Source of the DNA: Cristatella mucedo | Lineage: Eukaryota; Bryozoa; Phylactolaemata; Cristatellidae | Assembly: GCA_009760855.2 (NCBI GenBank) | Contig: WPIO01000046.1 | Location: forward strand, 390,001-454,000 | Direction of reading: 5' to 3' | DNA length: 64,000 bases | In this document: positions 1-11,500 of the stretch, one piece after another | Layout of the letters: each line of letters starts with the position of its first letter | Position numbering within the stretch: position 1 is the stretch's first letter | Program-made: the position numbers and the translations under genes | Notes under the pieces: model-generated | Database searches by the model: none | Told to the model about the DNA's origin: nothing | The model's input: only the letters and a program-made list of their open reading frames with translations

Positions 1-65
1 ATAAAGAGAGAGAGACACACACACGTACACCGGCAAGCTGCTAACTCTGCTCGCTTCGCTCGCAG

Positions 66-922
66 GCTACTTGACCAGCACCAGCTATGCGCAGACGGGC
101 GACGGTAACTTGGGCGCCGGCGAGCCGGTGATTATCGAGAAGACGGTGACGACGATGAAGACGACGACGACCAAGTACCTGGCGACAAAGGACGGTCTGC
201 CGACGGCCTCGAGCGCCAGCTCGGCCACGACGGTCGCAGTGCCTGCCGTTCCGGTGATGCCCGCCTATCCTAGCGTGTCCAGCATTCCGACCAAGCCGGC
301 CACGTCGACCAAGGCTTTTATGAGGCCGCAGCTGCGCAGCGGCGAGATTAGCGTGGAGCTGGCAAACAGCAGGCGGTCGTCGGGTCACAACCTGCTCATG
401 CAAGCTCCGGCTGCTGCCGGACCCGTCGGTCCAGTGGCAGCGGCGGCAGCAAGCAAGCCAGCGGCTGCTGCACCAAACATGCATGCTCCTGCTCAGGCCG
501 GATCAAAGCCCCCGGCAGCGGCGGCAGCGACAGTGCTGCCGATGAGCCTGCCGCCGGCTGTGGCCGCCACCTCTGGTGTGCCGCTGCCCCTGGCTCTGGG
601 CCCGGCTGCAGCTGCCGCTTCGGTGCAGCATGATCATGCGGCTGCTGCGAGGGCATCGCTGGTGCTGCCCTCGCCAGGGGAATCCGAGCCGCCTCTGCTG
701 CCGGTTGCCACAGTGGCCGGGTCAGGCCAGCGCATGACCTCTGCCGCCTCGATGGCTGCTCAGCTAAGGTCAGCGGCAGTTACTCTGCCAGCTGCTGCCG
801 CTGTCTCCTCTGCGGCTCCAGCCAAGGCTCTCGGGGCTGCCGCCAGCTTGAGCTTTGCCGCCGCGGCCAGCGGAGGGCAGGGATCGGCTCCGACGATCGG
901 CTCTAGCGATCTGGTTATTGAG
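66..922 (+). CDS. scrib: scrib exon: Ala-rich linker before PDZ3
   Basis: An acceptor (cgcttcgctcgcag) precedes base 66 and a donor gtatgg follows base 922. The exon enters with one base carried over (phase 1) and leaves at phase 0 after GDL-type residues DLVIE. About 285 codons, dominated by Ala, Pro, Ser and Val, with a Thr/Lys patch near the start (VTTMKTTTTKY). No globular domain is visible, so it is probably a disordered linker between PDZ2 and PDZ3. The open frame continues past the donor to base 1015, but the next exon starts exactly where the PDZ3 homology needs it. Confidence 0.75.
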
Positions 923-3900
923 GTATGGCCACTGCCTGCGATTCGTGGCCGTAGGCTTGCAAGACTGGAGCCCCCCACCCACATGCGCCCGACATCCTTT
1001 CGTCATGCAGCCTGACGCGAGGGATGGTTCGCGGCCGTGACGGCAGCTTGTCTTTTGTAGGAGGTTTCGCTTAGCAAAGCTGGTGGCGTCCTGGGCCTGA
1101 GCATCGTAGGCGGAGTGGATCAGGCGTGCCACCCTTTTGGTCGTGACGAGCCCGGTGTGTTTATTTCCAAGGTTAGTGCAAACGTAGCTACTGTGCCTTT
1201 GTTAATTGCACGTCAGTTGCATCTTGTTTGGTGGGCATTGCGTATTGCGCTTTCTTTTTCAATAGCAAACTCACTACTTTGTTGAGGAAATAGGAAGAAA
1301 GATTGGTTTCCATGTGGTTTACTTGTCCTTCCAAACTGCAGCCAAAAAGCGAACTGTGTCTTTTGTTACCTGCTGAGGTGGTGGCATTGTTATGTGCACT
1401 GCCAGCAGCGTATTTTAAATGCCTACCTCTGTTTTGTCGCGTGCGCTGATTGCTTCGAGAAACGAGGAGTCATTCTTTCTTTTCACTCAGATTGTTCCCG
1501 GGGCTGCTGCATCCAAGGCAAATCTTCGTATTGGGGATCGCATTTTGAGTGTTAATGGCAAGGATGTGACACGATGCACCCACGAAGAAGCAGTCAATGC
1601 ACTAGTCAACCCTAAGTATCAAATACTGCTCAAGGTGAGGCATGATCCGCCTCCGAAGGGAATGCAGGTAAGCCTAAATAATGGACCACTACTAGCTAAG
1701 TAGTTTTGCACTTTGACATAGCTTTGTTACGGCAAGCTCATTGGTCATGCTTGTGGGCGTGGCACTCCTGATTATACCATGCTGGTCGTTTCTTGTCCTG
1801 GGAGGGCGTTTGTCAGTCTGCCCATGTGCTTTTATATTTTCTATGCTCTGTAGATTGTAAGCAGCGTGGCTAGTCCTGTTGGCACCGAGTGTGTGTATGC
1901 ACTTTTGGGACGCGATGCCTTTTCAAAAATCTGTATGTTGCCAGAGTGCTGGGTTGCTATGGAAAAAGGAGCTGCTTGGTACTTTTATAGAGTTTATTGT
2001 TGAACTTGTGTTGCAGGAATTGACCATCGTGCAAATGCCGGAAGAAAAAATTGGTATTACCATAAAAGGTGGTACTGGTGCACCAGTTCCCGGAAATCCC
2101 ACAGATTATACTGACGAGGGTTTGTTCATAAGCCGGGTACGTTCGAGAGCAATCCCTAGAGCTATTGGCCCTAAGCATGTAGTGGATGAAACTGGAGGCA
2201 GCTGGCATCTTTGTTGCCAAGGCCTCTGTGCATAATCTAAAGCCAATTGCAGTGATGTGCAGATCTGCTACCGTGATGTACAGATCAGATGAATTGATAC
2301 CTTCATTTTTACTTTATAACAAACTGCCGTTTCACCTCGACGAGTAATGATTATTTCAGGTGTATGAACAGCTTTATTTCACTGCGGTGCTCTAGTTTAT
2401 CATTTAGGGTCTTGCAACGTGCTGGCATAGGCGAGTGATATGTGCAGCTGATTTTGTTAGCTGGCGCTTTCTTTCTTATTTTGGCCGAATTATTTTTCCA
2501 TAGGTCAGTGCTATTTGCAGGCGCTATCAGCCATTTTGTACCCTAATTCGACATTTTTCGAACTAGGGTACAAAATACAACAGCTGCACGTGGTCGACAT
2601 TACTTGCGTGTAATTTAATAAATAGTCGTGAACTATGTTATCATTAATGCAGATAAGTTCCGTCGGGGCTGTGGCACGTGATGGTCGCCTCAAGGCTGGA
2701 CAGCGCATTCTAGAAGTGAATGGCGTGAGTATGCTAGGTGCCACCCATGTCGACGCCGTTCGTGCTCTACGCGGATCTTCGAATGGCCGCATCAACATCA
2801 TCGTTGCCGATGGCTACGATGCTTCAGAAGTGATGGACTCGATATCGCAAATAAGCAAGTCCATCTCTAGCCTGGACTGGAATGATGAAGACAGTCGGAG
2901 ATTCCAGCAGGTAAACTTGGCCCCTACATTCTTCTTGAGTTCTTACATGTTGTTAGTTGATCGTCCGAACTTAGCCTGCCTTATGTATCCTTTAGCTGTT
3001 TTTGCCGGTTTGTGGATTGTAAAGACGTTCGTCGAGCATTTTAGAATCAGTGCACGTGTATGCTTAGGTTAGCTGCGTTCGTGCAGGGCATGTAGGCTGA
3101 GAACTTCGCTACTTGATATTTATCGAAAAATGATGACCCGTTGTCAGTGCGCTAATGTCGTGCTGCATCGTAGAAGTCTCCCTTCCTCTGCATTGGTACC
3201 TTTCCACGAGGCTGACCGCACTATTTAGGCTGCCTTGCTGAATACTCTGGTGGTTGTCCTCGAAACGTATGCAGCGGTAAAAATCGTTATGAAGTCGAAA
3301 AAAAAGGAGAGTCTGGCAAAGTGGCAGCCTCCCTCTTGGTTTGGCATCATTTAGCAAATAAAAGCTGCTATAATTGTTGCCAAACCATGTAATTTAGTAC
3401 TGGTGTGGCTGGCGAGTTTAATTACCGTTGAATGCAACTACAAGGACTGAATTAAAAAAAATCAACTCAAAATTTATTTGATTATACTCGTCGCCTTATA
3501 CAGTCGACCCTCGTTTATCGAGATTAATCTGTTACAGGGTCTACTGCGACAAGTGAATTTCTGCTAAGCAGGATTCTATTTATAAATCGAATATTTTCGT
3601 AGTTAGAGCATTGAAAACCTGTTAACGACCGTGTAAATACGGTTTTTAGTACTATTTGAGCCCTCTGGATACGAAATAACACCATAACAGTCACCATTAC
3701 ACTTGTATTTACCAAAATATGTCAGAATGAGAGAAAATAAGAAATATTAGACATTACAAATATCATATTATTATCGTACATTTAATTACATGCACACACA
3801 AAGGTCTTACACTAGGATAGTAAAACAGTGAACAGCACGCTCAGATCGGCTTGGTTTCACCACACCACATCTTTTGGAAAAAAGTTCTTGCCCACACACA

Positions 3901-5513
3901 AGGAGTGGTCGAGTAGCTTCACCTGGCGTTAAAGGGTATGGGGGGGGGTGCTCGAATACATAGACCTACAGACTATGCGTATACTAGTTTTACTTTTTGT
4001 TTTCATACAGGGGCGTATAATTGACTCAGACAACCAAGGGCTCTAGATCATTTTCACCATCTCGATCAGCTCTTTAATGAATGTGCGCGTATTTGAAAAA
4101 ACCGCGATAGAGTGAAGCCGCGAAAGTCGATAAGCCGCAAAGTATCGAGGGACGACTGTAATTCTTTATCCTGTTTGCTTTCTTCTCTGAGCTCAGAAGA
4201 AAGATAGGTTCTTCTTCTCTGAGCCTCTGAGGCGTCGCCCCGAGTCGTCGCTGCAGGCCAGCTGCCACCGCCACCGGGCTGTTTCCTTTTACGTCATTTC
4301 TGTGTCGTGGCAATCCATAGCAAAATAATTTATATTTGTTTGGTTTTGTCGAGCGTTAAAGCTTGTCAGTAAATATTGCCTCTGCTAAGATTATGCTGTT
4401 GCGAGCTAGCTCCAAGGATATGTACGTGCAGTGTTGGGATGGGCAGGTCTTCGGTGGCATGATGCCTTATGGTACGGTATAGTCCGTCAGCCTTCGGTCG
4501 CACGTCGTTTTTGGAGCCAAGACTCTATGTAATTGAATGCCGGAAGAAAGGATGGTTGCAGAGCACTCAAGCTCATGCAGCGTTCGCGCGTGCCAAGCCG
4601 AATGACGATGCACACACTCGAGCCTAATGGCTTCGCCACGCCACCACAGGACTTCCAGCGTGCGCTGCTGCTGCTGCACCGGCAGTTCGGTGACTCGCTT
4701 GTTCCCTCCGTGCTGCCCAAGCATGCTGGGGCGTTTTGTTGTCCCTGTCCCCCGCCGCCGCCGAAGAGCACTCTGCTCGCCTCGGTCTCCGGCTGTGAGT
4801 CACATGAGCGCCGCTAAGCCTCGCTCGACTTTCGGGCTCTCGACAGGAGCGGCAGGCCCTCGAGGAGCAGGAAGAGTTTGAGCGTGAAGCCGAGCAGTTC
4901 AGGCATGAGCAGGAGCAGCTTGAGCAGCGGCGCCGCCAGGAAGAGGCCAACAGGATGGAGGAGCAGATCCGACGGCAGGTACGGCGGCACCGCCGAGGCG
5001 GCAGAGGCCCGCGCAGTGTATCGGCCCGCACCCGACCGGGTGCGTGCGAACTGCTGCCGCTGCAGCACTTGCGCGATGAAGGCCGTTGCGGAGGCCGAAG
5101 CGGCAAGCCTATGCACCGGCGCCTTGGCGACCTTGCCTGATGCTGACGCCGTGCCGCTTGCCAGGCCCAGGAGCGGCGTGGCGAGGAAGAGGCGGCGAGG
5201 AAGGCCGACTTTAAGCGGCTGCAGGAGGAGGCCCTTCGCAAGGCCGAGGTGCTTCGGCGGCGGGAGCAGGAGGAGGCCGAGGCAGCTGCTAGGCAGGTAT
5301 GTGCGAGTACAGCGGCCCAACTCTCTCTCTCTCTCCCTTCCTCTCTCTCTCCTCTCTCTCTCTCTCCCCTCTCTCTCTCCCCTCTCTCTCTCTCTCCTCT
5401 CTCTCTTTTATGCACTTTACATTTACTGCAAAGGAATTCTCGTGAAACCTTGGTGGTGGTCGTTCGTTGGAGAGACGGAGACAGAGAAAGAAAAGAGATG
5501 GAGACAGACAGAG

Positions 5514-5595
<82 letters not shown>

Positions 5596-8500
5596 AGCAG
5601 GGGACAGCTTGGCTCGCTCGAGCTGCCGTCCGGACCGGCGTCGAGGCCGGCTGCATTCGCAGCACGTCTGTTTCGTTTGTGGAGATCGCGACTCACTAGA
5701 GGGGCGCTTCGGCTGCCGCTGTCAAGTCGCCGGCAAGGCGTTTGGTGTCGTGGCTCCTGGCTGCGGCTTATGCGGAAGTGCGGTCGTTCGTGCGCGCAGA
5801 GACGCATGTGTCCTCTCTCTTGCAGGCGCCGGCGGCTCGCGAAGCGGCCAAAGTGGCGCCGAGGCCTGCCTCTGTGGCAAAGTCGCTGGACGGCTCTGGA
5901 CTGTTTGCCGGCGATGCAGCATCCAGCGAAGACGAGCGTGTGTCGTCAGCGTTTGCTTTCGGCTCTCAGATGTCGCTTCCACAGCGCCAACGAGCCGAGG
6001 AGGAGGAGGTGGTGGTAAGACGCTGCGCAGCGTTGGCAGCAAGGAGCGCCCTTTTTTGTGTGCATCGTCCTGTCTGTAAAGGAAGCGTGTAGACACGTGG
6101 GTGGCTCCTAGATGTGGGCTCGTGATAGCCCGCCCAAGATCCGTGTGCGACCGTATGCTGGTAAAGATATATTAATTGATTTTGTGCTTGAATGTAAATG
6201 CCCATCTTCCGTGTAAGCTGGATGTGCTCTCAAACAGCGTAAATCTGGCATGCAGATGTTTGCGTGCTGCTGCTGCTGCTGCTGTCACCTTAGCCATTCA
6301 GACGCGCAAGAAAGTTTGCTACACTCTACCCAATTTGTTTTGCTCATGCCTTCCGTCCGATGTGTCTGCTTCACTAATATGCCCCCCCTTTACCCTATGA
6401 TCCGCCTGCCTGTAGCCGCTCAACGTGGCAGAGGCGTGTAGTTTGATGTACGTCCGTCCTGCGAACGGGACTGTCTTCGTGTCCTGCCTATGTCTCGCTT
6501 AGCTTTGTCGTCTGCTTTGCTCAGCTTTTAAGCCGGCTCGGTACTCGAGAGCGGTGCACTCGTGCCCCTTGCCTTTTCCTGGCACGCACCCACTGCTCGC
6601 TGCCGCCACTGCTGCCTCTTGTAGTATGAGCGCAGCGAAATCTCGCGCGAGACGTCTGCCGCCGCCGCTGCTGCTACTGCCGCCTCCGTACTTCCGTCGG
6701 CGTCAGCAACAAATTCAGCTGATCAGCTGACAGCTCGCTTGCCCGCGAAAAGCCCAGAGAAGTTCGCTTCTCCTAAGCCGAGCCTCATACCCGTTACGGT
6801 GGCCGCCGCTGCATCATCGGCGGCCGCCGGTAAGCCGTCTCAGCCATCGGCGGAGACACGCAGCCCTTCCTTTGATGAGAGGCAGCCGAGGACGGTGACG
6901 TTTGCGCTGCCCAAATCGCAGATACCGGTTGCTCAGGCAGCCAAGGTAAACGTTCATGCTCCCGCCGCAATGGCAGCCAACTCAGCAGCAGCAGCCGTCG
7001 TCGCAGCTCTCGCCTCGCTCCTGCTCGCCTAGCCAGCTTGCTGCGAGAGTGCGGCACCCTTCACGCCGGTGTTCCCTGTGTCTTCTTGCTTTTTTCCTCC
7101 ACCCGGCTTTTTTTCTAACTGCCAGCGTCGGCCGCTGTTGCCATGCCACCTGCTCGCCTCGTTCGAATGGCCGGCAGGCGGCGCCATCTGGTAGCCCGTC
7201 AGCGCATCTGTCTTCACCGTGTCGCCGTCAGTGTGCTCTCGGCGCTGGTCCGCTAACGTTTGGCCGCCCTTGCGTGCGCGCCTGCCAGCGGCAGATGCTA
7301 GGTGCTAGGGGAGGCTCTTGCGTGATGCTTGCTTGCTTACATGCAGCTGCCGTCACCACAGCGCGTGCAGCTGAGAAAGATACCGCCGCCCGTGCCAGCC
7401 AAGCCCAGGCCGCCATCCGCTGCTCGCAGCACTGACGGCGAGCTCTGCACCACGGGCAGCGGCGCGTCCGCCGTTGCCGCTGGCCTGCCCGTGCTGCAGC
7501 CGGCTCCGGTGGTGGTGGTGGTGGCTGTGGCGGCGGCGGCAGCAGCGGCGGCCGCTGCTGAGGCGGCACCGGCTGCGGCAGCTCCGGTGGCACCGTGGGA
7601 AGTGGCATCGCAGAGGCACTCATTAACTGTCCATCACAGCGTAACTCCCAAGGAGGTAAAGCCGCTGTCGTGACCTCCGCTGCGTCAGCCCTTCTGCTCG
7701 CTGTGACGAGTCGCTATCGAGCGTTGACCGCAGCCTGCCCTCACCGCGGTGTGCCACAGCGGCGTGCCGCCGCCGCTCGCTCGTTTTGCCGCCGTCTCTG
7801 CAGCCCCGCGCTAACTAATGATTGTGCGATTGCATGCCGTTTGCGTCGGGCCTCCAACCGCGACCGTCTGATCGGTGGCGGAAGGCACTCACGTGCTCGG
7901 AGGTCGAGGGCGATGCTCGGCGCCGGTGCCTCTATTGCGCAGCTGCTTTTGGCATGGCGTCTTCGGTCGCGTGGATGCGGTCGCACTTTGCCGGGTCGGT
8001 CCTTGTCTGCTCGGTCGATAATCTCGGTGACTCGCGCGAGCAGCAGGCAAAGCAAGCGGCTGAGCGCACACTGCCGGCTCGGAGGTCGGTGGCTGACGTT
8101 GCGCTGGCAGGCACTCACGCATGTGGTGGTGCGACCGTGCCTCTGCAACTTTGCCGTGGTTCGCGCATCACACGATACGACCGCCAAATTCCAGAGTGGC
8201 AGCGGTGGCACTCGGGCGGCGCCGGCAAGCAGGGAGTCGGCAACATTCCAGGCAAAGCAGAACTTCTTCAAGCACGACACTGCAGACGCCGGTGCCCTGG
8301 CCGGCAACCAGACTGAGAGTCAGTGGAGCAAATACGGTAAGAAAGGAAGAGAGAGGAAGCGACCGCTGTGTGAGCTTCGAGAGTGCGAAAGCTTCTCCTT
8401 TGGCTGCCGCCGCTGCGGCCGAAGGCTAACGGCCGCCGCCAGTGCCCCTCCCCCCCTCCTGGTTGCCCTGCGCTGCCTGTGCTACTGGTCTGCTTCCCTC

Positions 8501-11500
8501 TCTACAGTCTGCTAGTGGTGGGAATTCTGACCTATCGATTGGCACCAACCCATAGCCGGACAGCTCTGCAGTGCCTGGATTGGAGGGACGAGACGTCAGT
8601 CAGTCAGTCACGTGTATTGGCACGTTGGTGGTATGGGGCTGGGAGAATGACCTTTACTAGCTTCGACACTTTGTGGCATGGGCTGGAGGCTCACTTTGAT
8701 CTAGAGCTTTGCTCGATCGACCTATTGCCACTATTCTGTTTGAAGGTCGTTTTGATGCTCCACACGAGCCGTGTGCCACTGTCAGGCAATGTCAAAGCAG
8801 GAATAATTAGTGGCTCCTGTTCAGGGCCATTTAAGCAATCTGCAGGGAGTCCAGCATAACACTTGAGTGTGCATCGTTGTCGTCAGTTGGCAATGGAAGC
8901 TGAAAATGCATCAGCTGAAAGAACCAAAAGCGTTCCTGCTATTGGCTGGCCTGTTTTGGCGATGGCAAACTTTTCTTTAGTACTAGACTCGTGCGCTCGA
9001 CACAGGCTTCGGACTGAGACCAGGCTGCGTCCTCCGCTGGTGCCGTGGCTTTGCAGCACTCTTTCTCGTGCAAACAATCCCTTGGAGCTCATATATATAT
9101 ATATATATATTAGCGAGAGAACCTTAGCTCTTTGCATTGCCAATAGAAAAATCACTTGACGATGTAACATTGATGCTGTAGCAGCTTTTTTCAGTGGCAG
9201 TAAATTAGCATGGCAATGCTTGATTCATTGTGCTTTCTGTTTTGCTGTGACGTCAACTGAGCTTTTCCAAGTTTATGGTAAATCTAAAAGACACGTGGTC
9301 TCTTGGATTTCCCATAAACTCCGAAATCCAAGTTGGCATTCCAGCCAAACAGGATGCACGATGAGTTGAGCGTAGCCACGCTTAGTTGCTGCGCTGGAAA
9401 ACCGTGAAGGCGCTGCCGGACGAGTGGTCGGCTAGTGCGGCGCGTGCCTGCTGGACGTATGTGCGCATGTAGGCGAGTTTAGAGCTGAGTCGAATCGAGC
9501 AGCTCGGCGGTCGCGTTTTGAGCTCGGCACTCGTGCCAAAGAGGCTGTAGGTGTGTGGCTGCGTTCTCACCAAGATTCCAGATGCCCTGAAACTAGTGCA
9601 AGATGTGACTGGCAGAGACTTGGCAGCGGGCGCTGCCTGCCGTGCAGTGCGTGCTGCGATCAATGCCTCGTCCTTCGAGGCTGCTGCTTCTCCTCGATGC
9701 TTGGGATATAAGCTGCCTCAATGCGGTAGCATTTCCTGTTTCCTGTTTCGGTGCCGTCTGTTCTCTTCTCGTCGAGATGATTTTGAAGCCTAAATTGTGC
9801 ACTGCTCAGCTGCCGCTGCATTTGGCTGCATGAATGTTGTGCGTTGGTCATATGTGCTGATATTACTTTGTCGAGACTAATTGAATAGATATAATAATAA
9901 TAATATTGCACTTGATAAAGTGCCCCCAGAGAACTCAATCTCTTTCTAGGCGCTTTACATTTGCTGCAAAGTGATATGCAATTGAATAGTGAGTAAAATC
10001 ATGCTTGAAAAACAAACAAAATGAATAATATGGTTAGGGGTGACATGCACAGGGTCAGCATGCAAATGTGGTTAGTGGCAGCATGCACAGTGTCAGCACG
10101 CATAAGCACGTGAAGGACGAATCACAGGGACCCACTAAATGCTGTCCTAAATAGGTGTGCTTTTAAGTTTCTTTTAAATGTGGTCAGGTCAGGGGATGTT
10201 CTGACGCAGGTCGGGAGGGAGTTCCAGTCTTTGGGAGCATACGAGCTGAATGCACGGTCTCCAAAGGATTTAAGGTTTGTACGAGGTATTTCTAGACTGT
10301 TGGATTCCGAGATGCGGGTGGTACGATGCTTGGCCTGATGGGGTAGTATATCTGAAAGATAGGCTGGAGCCATAGAATGAAGAGACCTAAAAGTGAGCGA
10401 CAAAACCTTGAAGTCAATCCGTTGCCTTACTGGTAGCCAGTGCAGGTCGGCGAGAAGTGGAGTAATGTGGCAACTGCGATGCTCACGGCAGACAAGTCTA
10501 GCTGCCGAGTTTTGCACCAGCTGCAATCGCCTGATCGCACATGCTGGTAGGCCAGTAAGCAGTGAGTTGCAGAAGTCGAGACGGGATGTCACGAAAGCAT
10601 GGACCAACTTGGACGTGGTATCCTTATCTAAACAAGCCCTAATTTTAGCAATGTCATGAAGCTGAAAATCAGATATCGTAGACGGAGCACACACTGTACC
10701 TAAGATGCGCTTATCTATGTGTGGCACTTGTTGTATTGCAGCATTAGGCTTACGGTCTGCTGGTGATAGCGAACGTTAGGTAACTGGAGCTGGTTGGTTA
10801 TTGTCTTGTTTTCTTGCAGAAAAGAGGAAGGAGACGTCAGACGGGTAAGCACGAAATTTCCTTCTCCAATATCCAAAGCGGTTAAGCATTGATCTTGTTA
10901 CTGCCCACTAGTTTGTTTACAGCAGCTCATTGCTTGAAGTAAATGCACAATCTTGCACAATCACTGCATTGTTATGGGCCTCATTTTTTTGTAAGTGGCT
11001 TATAGTACTGGTGCAATATTCTTACAGACGCTAAGACTTTTTTCTTTTACCGTGCAGTCCCTTTGCTGCGGGTGGCTCAGTTTTTTCCACTATTCATTCC
11101 ATTCGACTACTCTTTCGAATGCACGACTCCCTCTTTTGAGCCTCGTTAATGTGTGTTGGCTTGGTTGCTTTTTTCACTTGCTCCCCTGCACTGCCCTGCC
11201 CTGTGGTCTGCGGCCTAGCGTTGTGCACAGCTGTGGTGGCTTAACCCTCTGTTGCTGTGGCAGCCCTAATCCGCGCCCTGAACAAGAAACGCTCCCATTA
11301 AATCCCCATGGGCCATGCTGCCGGTAGGTGCAGACGCCTGTGCTTTTTGGTCGGAGGTTGGCGGTAGCCGCCTGCAGCTAGCAGCTTGCTACCGCTTTTC
11401 CATCACGCTCTCCTGCCGCTGCTCTCCTGCCGCTGCCGCCGGTTCACCCGGTGGGCGCGTGGTCGAGCGTTCGTACTCGCACGTGGCCGGGCCACGCCCT

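Noticed and set aside
9265..9320. Imperfect inverted repeat AGTTTATGGNAAATC as a transposon end
   Set aside because: Only one 15-bp pair with a mismatch, no target duplication and no second copy.
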